DNA from: Luteimonas sp. MC1572
GTDB lineage: Bacteria; Pseudomonadota; Gammaproteobacteria; Xanthomonadales; Xanthomonadaceae
Assembly: GCF_016615815.1 (NCBI RefSeq)
Contig: NZ_CP067112.1
Location: 372,001 to 436,000, forward strand
Length of the DNA stretch: 64,000 nucleotides
Reading direction: 5' to 3'
Below, piece after piece: positions 38,763 through 46,120 of the stretch. Every line of letters starts with the position of its first letter. Position 1 is the first letter of the stretch. Below the pieces are notes generated by a model. It was not told where the DNA came from. It searched no databases and worked only from the letters and a program-made list of their open reading frames with translations. The translations under genes and the position numbers were made by a program.

Positions 38763-38779
38763 CATAGCCGCGGGTTATG
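38763..38779. promoter_or_regulatory. Candidate LysR operator (CATA-N9-TATG)
   Basis: CATAGCCGCGGGTTATG is an interrupted dyad containing the T-N11-A core of LysR-type binding sites. It is centred in the 165-base divergent gap, about 67 bases from the regulator start and 100 from the start of the DUF1611 gene. Confidence 0.45.
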
Positions 38780-38869
38780 CGTGCATGGCGCGTTTTCCGT
38801 AGCGCCGCCCGCGGGCAGCACCGAACATGGCCACGACCCGACGCAAGCGAGCACCCGCAGGACCACACC

Positions 38870-39916
38870 ATGCCGACCCCGACACCCGACGCATCACCTG
38901 ACACCGCCGGCTGGCCGCCGCCGTACCTGCTGTACCTGGGCAACGCCCCGGACGAACTTTCGGGCAAGACCGCGCGTGGCCTCGTGCAGTTCCGCCCGCA
39001 ATGGTGCGTGGGCCAGTTCCGCGGACCCGACTGCAAGGCCACCATCGACCTGCCGGTGATGGGTTTCGATGAAGCCCGCGCCGCCGGCGCCAACACCATG
39101 ATCATCGGCGTGGCCAACGCAGGCGGCAGCCTCGATCCGGCTGCGGTCGAGCATGTCGTGGCGGCGCTCGATGCCGGCATGAACGTCGCATCCGGGCTGC
39201 ATGACAAGCTGGCCTCGTATCCGCAGATCGTCGAGGCCGCACTTCGCAATGGCCGCCACCTGTTCGACGCACGCACGCCGCCCCCGAACCCGGTCGGCAA
39301 CGGCCGCAAGCGCGCCGGCCGGCGACTGCTGACGGTCGGCACGGACTGCTCCAGCGGCAAGATGTACACCACGCTGGTGCTGGAGGCCGAAATGCGCGCG
39401 CGCGACATCGCCGCCGACTTCCGCGCCACCGGCCAGACCGGCATCTTCGTGTCCGGCCGTGGCATCCCGATCGACGCGGTGGTCGCGGACTTCATCTCCG
39501 GCGGCATCGAGTGGCTGTCGCCCGGGCGCGACGACAACGGCTGGGACCTGATCGAAGGCCAGGGTTCGTTGTTCCATCCTTCGTTCGCCGGGGTCTCGCT
39601 GGGCCTGCTGCACGGCGCACAGCCCGACGCGCTGGTGCTGTGCGACGAACCCGGGCGCCCGCACATGCGCGGCCTGCCGCATTTCCCGATGCCGTCCCTG
39701 CGCGACACGCTCGAAGCCAACCTCGCCCATGCCCGCCTCACCAACCCCGCGGTGCTTGCAGTTGGCGTGGCGCTGAACACGGCCAGGCTCGACCCCGACG
39801 AAGCCACGCGCATCTGCCGGCACGTCGAGGACGCGCTCGGGCTTCCGGCAGAGGACCCCGTGCGCCATGGTGTCGGCCGGATCATCGACAGGCTGCAGGC
39901 ATGCTTCCCGGACTGA
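38870..39916 (+). CDS. DUF1611 protein, probable D-glutamate N-acetyltransferase (DgcN-like)
   Basis: 348 residues from the ATG at 38870 with AGGA eight bases upstream. The family is DUF1611: N-terminal Rossmann-like part (YLLYLGNAPDELSGKTARGL) and a C-terminal P-loop-like domain (LTVGTDCSSGKMYTTLVLEA). In marine Proteobacteria members named DgcN acetylate D-glutamate with acetyl-CoA, and the partner DgcA racemises the product. Here the gene overlaps an enolase-superfamily epimerase by 16 bases and is followed by gltS, the same combination of ideas. The acetyltransferase role is transferred from those reports, recalled from memory; catalytic residues were not checked. Alternative: an uncharacterised dipeptide-linked function. 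Confidence 0.75.
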   Translation: MPTPTPDASPDTAGWPPPYLLYLGNAPDELSGKTARGLVQFRPQWCVGQFRGPDCKATIDLPVMGFDEARAAGANTMIIGVANAGGSLDPAAVEHVVAALDAGMNVASGLHDKLASYPQIVEAALRNGRHLFDARTPPPNPVGNGRKRAGRRLLTVGTDCSSGKMYTTLVLEAEMRARDIAADFRATGQTGIFVSGRGIPIDAVVADFISGGIEWLSPGRDDNGWDLIEGQGSLFHPSFAGVSLGLLHGAQPDALVLCDEPGRPHMRGLPHFPMPSLRDTLEANLAHARLTNPAVLAVGVALNTARLDPDEATRICRHVEDALGLPAEDPVRHGVGRIIDRLQACFPD

Positions 39917-40929
39917 CGCTCGAACCCGCCGTCCATCCGCTTTCCGCTCCATTCCGCATCTCGCGCGGGGTGCGCACGTCCACCGAGGTCGTCGTTGCCA
40001 CCGCCAGCGACGGCCATCACGTGGGCCGCGGCGAATCGCTGCCGTATGCACGCTACGACGAGACCGTGGAATCGGTGACCGCGCAGGCCGCATCGTTGCG
40101 CACTGCGATCGCCGCGGGCATGGACCGCCGCAGGCTGTGCGAGCTCCTCGGTCCGGGTGCGGCGCGGAATGCGCTGGACTGCGCGCTCTGGGACCTCGAG
40201 GCGCGGCGGAGCGGGATGTCGGTGGCGGCGATGCTCGGCCAGCCCGACGCGCTGCCGGCGCTGTGCAGCGCGCAGACCGTCAGCCTGGACACCCCGGCCA
40301 ACATGGCGCGCGCGGCGGCCGGGTTGCGCCACCTGGACCTGGTCAAGGTCAAGGTCGACGCCAACGATCCCGCCGCGCTGGTGCGCGCGGTCCGTGGCGA
40401 ACTGCCCGCGGCGCGGCTGATCGTGGACCCCAACGAGAGCTGGGATATCGAACTGCTGCGCGCGATGCAGCCGGTGCTCGCCGAAGCCAGGGTCGACCTG
40501 GTCGAACAACCGCTGCCGGCCGCCGCGGATGATGCACTGCAGGGTTTCGCATCGGTCTCGCGGCTGTGCGCGGACGAGAGCTGCCACGTCGCCGCGGATC
40601 TTCCGCGCCTGCGCGGCCGCTACCAGGTCGTCAACATCAAGCTCGACAAGACCGGTGGGCTCAGCGCGGCGCTCGACCTGCTGCAGGCCGCGCAGACCGC
40701 GGACTTCGGCATCATGGTCGGCTGCATGATCAGTTCCTCGCTGGCGATCGCGCCGGCCTGGCATGTCGCACGCCACGCGGAGTTCGTCGACCTCGACGGG
40801 CCGCTGTGGCTGCGCGAGGATCATGCCGGAGGGGTGGCGATGCGCGACGGCATGCTGCAGCCGGCATCGCCGCAGCTGTGGGGTGGCGGATGTCCGCTTG
40901 CTGCCCGCCGACCCGCGGGAACGCACTGA
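39901..40929 (+). CDS. Enolase-superfamily epimerase: DgcA-like N-acetyl-D-glutamate racemase or L-Ala-D/L-Glu epimerase
   Basis: 342 residues from the ATG at 39901, inside the end of the DUF1611 gene. It is a muconate-lactonizing subgroup member: acid/base lysines K151 (LVKVKVD) and K247 (NIKLDKTGG), metal ligands D176 (VDPNES), E202 (VEQPL) and D225 (ADES). These numbers coincide with those I recall for E. coli L-Ala-D/L-Glu epimerase. A late DLDGPL sequence (297-302) gives the DxD motif that binds the alanine amino group in dipeptide epimerases. This argues for a dipeptide epimerase, whereas the DUF1611 partner argues for DgcA; both reactions invert a glutamate alpha-carbon. The last 20 residues are a low-complexity tail. 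Confidence 0.85.
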   Translation: MLPGLTLEPAVHPLSAPFRISRGVRTSTEVVVATASDGHHVGRGESLPYARYDETVESVTAQAASLRTAIAAGMDRRRLCELLGPGAARNALDCALWDLEARRSGMSVAAMLGQPDALPALCSAQTVSLDTPANMARAAAGLRHLDLVKVKVDANDPAALVRAVRGELPAARLIVDPNESWDIELLRAMQPVLAEARVDLVEQPLPAAADDALQGFASVSRLCADESCHVAADLPRLRGRYQVVNIKLDKTGGLSAALDLLQAAQTADFGIMVGCMISSSLAIAPAWHVARHAEFVDLDGPLWLREDHAGGVAMRDGMLQPASPQLWGGGCPLAARRPAGTH

Positions 40930-40941
40930 CCAGGAGCCACC

Positions 40942-42135
40942 ATGCTGCAGCTCGATGCCGTCCAGACCCTGGCCTTCGCCGGGCTCGCACTGTTCCTCGG
41001 CTACGCGCTGTGCAGGGCCATTCCGGTGCTCGGGCGCTACAACCTGCCGCCGCCGGTGATCGGCGGCCTGGTGTTCGCCATCGCCGCCTGGATCGCGCAC
41101 GGCCGCGGCGAGGCGCTGTTCGTACTCGACACCGGGCTGCAGGCGCCGCTGATGATCGCGTTCTTCACCACGGTCGGCGTCAATGCCAGCCTGCGCCTGC
41201 TCAGGATCAGCGGCCGGCAGGTGGTGGTGTTCCTGCTGCTGGCGTCGCTGTTCGCGGTCGCGCAGAACCTGCTGGGCATGGCGGTGGCGGTCGGCTTCGA
41301 CCTGGATCCGCTGTTCGGCGTGCTGGCCGGATCGACCACGCTGACCGGCGGCCCCGCCACGGGCCTGGCATTCGCGCCGCTGTTCGAAGAGGCCGGCGTG
41401 CAGGGTGCCGAATCCATTGCGGTGGCGTCGGCCATGGGCGGGATCGTGCTCGGCGGCCTGGCCGGCGGGCCGGTGATCACCGTGCTCATCCGCCGCTTCG
41501 GCCTGGTCTCCAGTCGCCCCGAGGACCATGCGGCACCGGTTGATGAAGCCAGCGGCGCAGCGCAGACCGAGGCCCAGCGCGAGTTCGGCGCGCTGAAGAG
41601 CATCGTGGTGATCCTGGTGGCGATGTGGCTCGGCGCATGGGTGAGCGGCTGGATCTCGGCCACCGGCATCACCTTGCCCGCCTACGTCGGCGCGATGCTG
41701 GTCGGCGCCCTGATCCGCAACTTCGACGACGCGACCGGGTGGATCGGCCTGTCGGTGCCGACCACCGACCTCATCGGCAACGTCTCGCTGTCGCTGTTCC
41801 TCGCGGTGGCGCTGATGAACCTCAAGCTGTGGGAGCTGGCGGGCCTGGCGTTGCCACTGCTGGTGAACCTGGGGCTGCAGCTGGCGATGGTGGTCGCGTT
41901 CTGCAGCGTGGTGTTCCGGGTGATGGGCCGTGACTACGACGCGGCGGTGATGGGTGGCGGCTTCATCGGCTTCATGCTCGGCACCACCGCGAATGCCATG
42001 GCGGTGATGCGCACCCTGGTGGAGCGCTACGGCGCCGCGCCACGCGCGTTCCTCGTCGCGCCGCTGGTCGGCGCGTTCTTCATCGATTTCAGCAACGCGC
42101 TGATCATCACCACCTTCATCAACTTCTTCGACTGA
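40942..42135 (+). CDS. gltS: Sodium/glutamate symporter
   Basis: 397 residues with about ten membrane spans, the normal GltS length. It imports L- and D-glutamate with sodium. Family signatures are LPPPVIGGLVFA near the N-terminus, GSTTLTGGPATGLAFAPLFE and, in the second half, GGGFIGFMLGTTANAMAVMR, the paired re-entrant loops. AGGAG precedes the ATG. It follows the epimerase by 12 bases and belongs to the same operon; it gives the island a glutamate theme. E. coli GltS accepts D-glutamate, which fits a D-glutamate catabolic role. Confidence 0.95.
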   Translation: MLQLDAVQTLAFAGLALFLGYALCRAIPVLGRYNLPPPVIGGLVFAIAAWIAHGRGEALFVLDTGLQAPLMIAFFTTVGVNASLRLLRISGRQVVVFLLLASLFAVAQNLLGMAVAVGFDLDPLFGVLAGSTTLTGGPATGLAFAPLFEEAGVQGAESIAVASAMGGIVLGGLAGGPVITVLIRRFGLVSSRPEDHAAPVDEASGAAQTEAQREFGALKSIVVILVAMWLGAWVSGWISATGITLPAYVGAMLVGALIRNFDDATGWIGLSVPTTDLIGNVSLSLFLAVALMNLKLWELAGLALPLLVNLGLQLAMVVAFCSVVFRVMGRDYDAAVMGGGFIGFMLGTTANAMAVMRTLVERYGAAPRAFLVAPLVGAFFIDFSNALIITTFINFFD

Positions 42136-42203
42136 GTGCCGCGGCTTCGTGCTGCGCATGCCGTCCTACGACAATGGCTACGGGCCGATCCAGGAGCTTT
42201 TCG

Positions 42204-43370
42204 ATGATCGAGGCAGTGCGGTCGCGACGCCTCGCCGGGTTCGCGGCGATGCTGGTACTGGTGGCGGGTACGGCGCACCCGCGCGAGGCGGGCGTCGCCG
42301 CCGCCGAGCGGCCGCGCGCGCGTGATGCGGGGGTGGTGATCGGGCTGCTGCCGACGGGCCCCCGCAACGCCATCGTCGACGTCGCCGGCGTGGCCGTGGG
42401 ACATGCCACGGTCATCGAGGGAACCGGAGTCCGCACCGGCGTCAGCGCAATCCTGCCGCACGGCGGCGACCTGTACCGGGACCGCGTACCGGCCGCGATC
42501 GTGGTGGGCAATGGCTACGGCAAACTGGTGGGCGCCACCCAGGTCGAGGAGCTGGGTGAGCTGGAAACACCGATCCTGTTGACCGGAACGCTGGGCGTCT
42601 GGCGCGCGGCGGACGCACTGGTCGACTGGCAACTCGCGCAGCCGGGCATGCAGGAGGTGCGTTCGTTGAACCCTGTCGTGGGCGAAACCAACGACGGCTT
42701 CCTCAACGACATCCGCTTGCGCGCGCTGCGCCCCGCACACGTGCACGCCGCACTCGACGCCGCTTCCACGGACAACGTCGACGAAGGCGCGGTCGGTGCC
42801 GGAACCGGGACCATCGCCTTCGGCTGGAAGGGCGGCATCGGCACCAGTTCGCGCAAGCTCCCGCAGGCAGCGGGCGGCTATACCGTCGGCGTCCTGGTGC
42901 AGAGCAACTTCGGCGGTCGCCTGACCATCGCGGGCGTTGCGCTGGATTCGCTGCGGCCGGGCGCGTCCCCCGCGCCGGAGGCGCGCGATGCACCGCCCGC
43001 CACCGGCGACGGCAGCATCATGATCGTGGTCGCCACCGATGCGCCGCTCGACGCCCGCCTGCTGCGGCGGCTCGCGACGCGCGCGCTGCTCGGCGTCGGT
43101 CGCACCGGGTCGTCGATGAGCAACGGCTCCGGGGACTACGTGATCGCGTTCTCGACCGCGCACGAGGTGCGCAGGGAGCAGGGTGCGGAACGGCATCGCC
43201 TGCTGGTGCTGGACAACGGCATGATGACCCCGCTGTTCGACGCCGTGGCCGAGGCAACCGAAGAGGCCATCGTCAATTCACTGTTCCGCGCGGACACGAT
43301 GCGCGGCCATCGCGGTACGGTGCCGGCGCTCCCGCTGGAGCGCGCGCTGCCCCTGTTGCGCGGGCATTAA
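42204..43370 (+). CDS. P1 family (DmpA-like) aminopeptidase, exported
   Basis: 388 residues from the ATG at 42204 with AGGAG upstream. An N-terminal hydrophobic signal (about 8-25, LAGFAAMLVLVAGTAHP) suggests periplasmic location. The Ntn-hydrolase fold self-cleaves before the nucleophile: the conserved Gly-Ser is G270-S271 in GDGSIMIVVATDAPLDARLL. Other family stretches are NPVVGETNDGFLNDIR, GTGTIAFGWKGGIGTSSRKL and GYTVGVLVQSNFGG. DmpA-like enzymes release N-terminal L- or D-amino acids or beta-amino acids from small peptides or amides. Downstream of gltS by 68 bases, it may free glutamate or alanine from murein peptides; this is inference. A hairpin follows its stop. Confidence 0.88.
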   Translation: MIEAVRSRRLAGFAAMLVLVAGTAHPREAGVAAAERPRARDAGVVIGLLPTGPRNAIVDVAGVAVGHATVIEGTGVRTGVSAILPHGGDLYRDRVPAAIVVGNGYGKLVGATQVEELGELETPILLTGTLGVWRAADALVDWQLAQPGMQEVRSLNPVVGETNDGFLNDIRLRALRPAHVHAALDAASTDNVDEGAVGAGTGTIAFGWKGGIGTSSRKLPQAAGGYTVGVLVQSNFGGRLTIAGVALDSLRPGASPAPEARDAPPATGDGSIMIVVATDAPLDARLLRRLATRALLGVGRTGSSMSNGSGDYVIAFSTAHEVRREQGAERHRLLVLDNGMMTPLFDAVAEATEEAIVNSLFRADTMRGHRGTVPALPLERALPLLRGH

Positions 43371-43398
43371 AAAACCCGGCAGCGTGGGGCTGCCGGGT
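43369..43398 (-). terminator. Rho-independent terminator of the phasin transcript
   Basis: On the minus strand a ten-pair stem (bases 43374-43398, loop of five) is followed by six T residues (43374-43369). It lies downstream of the phasin gene. On the plus strand the same hairpin follows the P1 peptidase stop by four bases but lacks a T tract, so it may act in both directions, better for the minus strand. Confidence 0.85.
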
Positions 43399-43440
43399 CC
43401 ATGTGCGGGCGCCGTGCGGGGAGAGAGTCGCGCGGTGCCC

Positions 43441-43460
43441 CGGCCCCGTTGCCGGGGCCG
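43441..43460 (-). terminator. Additional hairpin just after the phasin stop
   Basis: CGGCCCCG, a TTGC loop and CGGGGCCG form a perfect eight-pair stem nine bases beyond the phasin stop. It has no T tract. It may protect the 3' end of the mRNA or support the true terminator 43 bases further on. Confidence 0.5.
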
Positions 43461-43468
43461 TTGCCTGC

Positions 43469-43870
43469 TTACTTGCGGGTCTTGCCCGCGGCGGCCTTCG
43501 CGGCGCCTTCGACGGTTTCCTGCGCCTTGGCGGCGGCGGCCTCGACCTGGCCCTTGGCCAGCTGGGCGATCGCCTCGTTGGTGGCGACGGTCTGGCCGAA
43601 CACTTCCTGGCTGGCGCTGACCGAGCGCTCGATGCTCTCGCGGGCAATCTGCGCGCCCTTCGGCCAGGCGGCCTTCAGGCCGTCGGCGTCACGCACTTCG
43701 GCCAGCTCGCCCCAGAAGGAGAACGCGGCGGTGGCGTTCTGCTCGAAGGTGGCCAGCTGCAGGCCGAACGCCTTCTGCGCGTTCTCGAGGGCCAGGCGGC
43801 TGATCTGCGAGGTGCTGTCGGCGAACTGGCGGGCGGCGGTGCTGAACTGCTCGTTGATGTTCTGGTACAT
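43469..43870 (-). CDS. Phasin family protein
   Basis: 133 residues from the ATG at 43870 with AGGA upstream. An all-helical amphipathic protein: MYQNINEQFSTAARQFADST, LALENAQKAFGLQLATFEQN and AAFSFWGELAEVRDADGLKA match the phasin_2-type family that coats polyhydroxyalkanoate granules. The C-terminus is an Ala/Lys/Glu helix (AKGQVEAAAAKAQETVEGAA) ending KTRK, similar to histone-like tails. It stabilises granules and may bind DNA weakly. It is the last gene after queD, 106 bases away, with its own likely promoter bearing two dyads, and ends at a strong terminator. No pha synthesis genes are in the window. Confidence 0.88.
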   Translation of the reverse strand: MYQNINEQFSTAARQFADSTSQISRLALENAQKAFGLQLATFEQNATAAFSFWGELAEVRDADGLKAAWPKGAQIARESIERSVSASQEVFGQTVATNEAIAQLAKGQVEAAAAKAQETVEGAAKAAAGKTRK

Positions 43871-43909
43871 GGCGGGTTCCTGCTGATGTCCGGCAGGGAT
43901 TGCCGGTTT

Positions 43910-43950
43910 GTGCAGTGCACCATAATGCAGCCGATGTTGCGTTGCAACAT
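43910..43950 (-). promoter_or_regulatory. Two TGC-N3-GCA dyads upstream of the phasin gene, possible PhaR operator
   Basis: Minus strand: ATGTTGCAACGCAACAT (43950-43934) and GTGCACTGCAC (43920-43910). Both contain TGC-N3-GCA, the pattern reported for the polyhydroxyalkanoate regulator PhaR; the first is a perfect seven-base inverted repeat. A CATTAT sequence (43927-43922), a possible -10 element, lies between them, so a bound repressor would block transcription of the phasin gene. Confidence 0.5.
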
Positions 43951-43976
43951 GGATCCGACGAACGGCAGGGATCCGT

Positions 43977-44357
43977 TCAGTTCGTAGCCGGATCAACCAC
44001 TTGCGGGCCACGGTAGCGGCAGCCGGAGGTGCAGGTCTCGTGCACGACGACCTCGCTCAGCAGCGGCAGCGCCGGCTTGAGCCGGTCCCAGATCCACGCG
44101 GCGAGGCGTTCGCTGGTGGGGTTTTCCAGCCCGGGGATGTCGTTGAGGTAGTAGTGGTCGAGCTGCGCGTGGATCGGCTTGAAGGCCGCCTTGATGTCGG
44201 CGAAATCCATGATCCAGCCGGTCTCGTCGCCGGGCTCGCCGCTGACGCAGAGTTCGATGCGGAACGAGTGCCCGTGCAGGCGCGCGCACTGGTGGCCTTC
44301 GGGCACGTTGGGAAGCCGGTGCGCGGCTTCGATGGTGAAGACCTTGAAGATGTCCAT
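43977..44357 (-). CDS. queD: 6-carboxytetrahydropterin synthase
   Basis: 126 residues. It converts dihydroneopterin triphosphate to 6-carboxytetrahydropterin in the queuosine/7-deazaguanine pathway. Zinc ligands H13 (AAHRLP), H28 and H30 (RLHGHSF), and catalytic C24 ([10 protein letters not shown]) are present. [12 protein letters not shown] at the C-terminus matches QueD rather than eukaryotic PTPS. It begins 10 bases after prpF and is probably co-transcribed with the methylcitrate genes, an unexpected partnership. No other queuosine genes are in the window. Confidence 0.95.
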   Translation of the reverse strand: MDIFKVFTIEAAHRLPNVPEGHQCARLHGHSFRIELCVSGEPGDETGWIMDFADIKAAFKPIHAQLDHYYLNDIPGLENPTSERLAAWIWDRLKPALPLLSEVVVHETCTSGCRYRGPQVVDPATN

Positions 44358-44367
44358 GGCGCCGATT

Positions 44368-45543
44368 CTACCCGGGCACCCGCACCGCGCCGTCCATCAG
44401 CACGCGCGCGCTGCGGCTCATGACCGCCTTGGTCACCGTCCAGCGGCCGTCCGCCTGGCGCGCCTCGGCGCCGACGCGCAGCGTGCCGGAGGGGTGGCCG
44501 AAGCGCACCGCCTCGCGCGTGCCTCCACCGGCGGCCAGGTTCACCAGCGTGCCGGGAATCGCCGCCGCGGTGCCGATGGCGACCGCGCAGGTGCCCATCA
44601 TCGCGTGGTGCAGCTTGCCCATCGACAGCGCGCGCACGTTGAGGTCGATGTCGCGCGCGGCGATGGCCTTGCCGCTGGAGGCGACGTAGTCCGCCGGCGG
44701 CGCCACGAAGGCCACCTTGGGCGTGTGCTGGCGCGTGGCCGCGCCGGCGATGTCGTCGATCAGGCCCATGCGCACTGCGGCGTGCGCGCGGATGGCCTCG
44801 AACATGGCCAGCGCCTTTGCGTCGCCGTTGATCGTGTCCTGCAGCTCGGTGCCGGCATAGCCGATGTCGGCCGCGTTGACGAACACCGTCGGGATGCCGA
44901 CATTGATCATCGTGGCTCTCAACGTGCCCACGCCCGGCACGTCGAGATCGTCGACCAGGTTGCCGGTGGGGAACATTGCGCCGGCCTCGCCGTCATCCGA
45001 CGGGTCGATGAACTCGAGCACGATTTCCGCGGCCGGGAAGGTCACGCCATCGAGCTCGAAGTCGCCGGTTTCCTGCACCTCGCCGTTGGCGACCGGCACG
45101 TGCACCACGATGGTCTTGCCGATGTTGGCCTGCCACACGCGCACCGCGAACGTGCCGTTGTCCGGCAGGCGTGCCGGGTCGATGAAACCGTTGGCGATCG
45201 CGAACGGGCCGACGGCGGTGCTGAGGTTGCCGCAGTTGCCGGACCAGTCGACGAACGCGCTGTCGATCGACACCTGGCCGTAGAGGTAGTCGACGTCGTG
45301 GCCCGGCTGCGTGGCCGGGCCGATGATCACGCACTTGCTGGTGGACGAGGTCGCGCCGCCCATGCCGTCGGTGTGCTTGCCGTAGGGATCGGGCGAGCCG
45401 ATCACGCGCAGCAGCAGCGCATCGCGCGCGGCGCCGGGCACGCGCGCGGCTTCGGGCAGGTCTTCGAGGCGGAAGAACACGCCCTTGGAGGTGCCGCCGC
45501 GCATGTAGGTGGCGGGGATGCGGAGCTGTGGCTTCGGGGCCAT
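44368..45543 (-). CDS. prpF: 2-methylaconitate cis-trans isomerase PrpF
   Basis: 391 residues, normal. It isomerises the trans-2-methylaconitate produced by AcnD in the methylcitrate cycle. The diaminopimelate-epimerase-like fold is marked by [56 protein letters not shown] and MLTR-like later stretches such as [16 protein letters not shown]. It lies downstream of acnD with one SRPBCC gene between (77-base gap) and 10 bases before queD, all on the minus strand. Together with AcnD it forms a PrpD-independent route for methylcitrate dehydration. Confidence 0.94.
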   Translation of the reverse strand: MAPKPQLRIPATYMRGGTSKGVFFRLEDLPEAARVPGAARDALLLRVIGSPDPYGKHTDGMGGATSSTSKCVIIGPATQPGHDVDYLYGQVSIDSAFVDWSGNCGNLSTAVGPFAIANGFIDPARLPDNGTFAVRVWQANIGKTIVVHVPVANGEVQETGDFELDGVTFPAAEIVLEFIDPSDDGEAGAMFPTGNLVDDLDVPGVGTLRATMINVGIPTVFVNAADIGYAGTELQDTINGDAKALAMFEAIRAHAAVRMGLIDDIAGAATRQHTPKVAFVAPPADYVASSGKAIAARDIDLNVRALSMGKLHHAMMGTCAVAIGTAAAIPGTLVNLAAGGGTREAVRFGHPSGTLRVGAEARQADGRWTVTKAVMSRSARVLMDGAVRVPG

Positions 45544-45620
45544 GGGTGCGGGCTCGGTGCAACGGACAGGGCGTCATTGTCCCATGGCGCCGGCGCCACC
45601 TGACCGGCCGAAGCGGGTGC

Positions 45621-46070
45621 TCAGGCGCCGTCCGGGATCTCCGGCTCGACCAGCTGCGCCAGCATGGCAAGCGATTCCTGCCAGCCCAGGTAGCAGAAAT
45701 CGAGGGGAATCGCGTCGGGGATGCCGGCCTGCACGATCCGCAGCGCGGTGCCGGCCATGCCCTGTTCGAACTCCACCACCACCTGCATCTCGCCCGGCAG
45801 ATCCGGGTTATCGAAGCGGTCGTTGTAGGCGATGCGCCGGTTCTCGACCAGCTCGGTGTAGGCGCCGCCGAACGATTCGACCTTGCCGGTGCCGAAGTTG
45901 GTGAACGACATCCGGTAGCCGCCGCCGACGCGCGCATCCATCTCGTGGACCTTGCCGGTGAAGCCGTGCGGCGGCAGCCACTTCGCCAGGGCGTCCGGGT
46001 CGAGGAAGGCGCGATAGACGCGCTCCGGCGGTGCGCGCAGGACGCGGTGCAGGGTGACGGTACCTGGCAT
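45621..46070 (-). CDS. SRPBCC / AHSA1-domain protein
   Basis: 149 residues of a single START/Bet v1-type helix-grip domain. The start MPGTVTLHRVLRAPPERVYR and WLPPHGFTGKVHEMDARVGG, followed by TELVENRRIAYNDRFDNPDL, are typical of Activator of Hsp90 ATPase homologue 1-like bacterial proteins, which bind hydrophobic ligands in a cavity; the function is generally unknown. It lies between acnD (50-base gap) and prpF (77-base gap) on the same strand. A role in propionate metabolism is suggested only by position. Confidence 0.88.
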   Translation of the reverse strand: MPGTVTLHRVLRAPPERVYRAFLDPDALAKWLPPHGFTGKVHEMDARVGGGYRMSFTNFGTGKVESFGGAYTELVENRRIAYNDRFDNPDLPGEMQVVVEFEQGMAGTALRIVQAGIPDAIPLDFCYLGWQESLAMLAQLVEPEIPDGA

Positions 46071-46120
46071 GGGGGCTCTCTCCGCTGACGGATGGAGCCC
46101 GCGTGGTACCCCGAGCCGCG

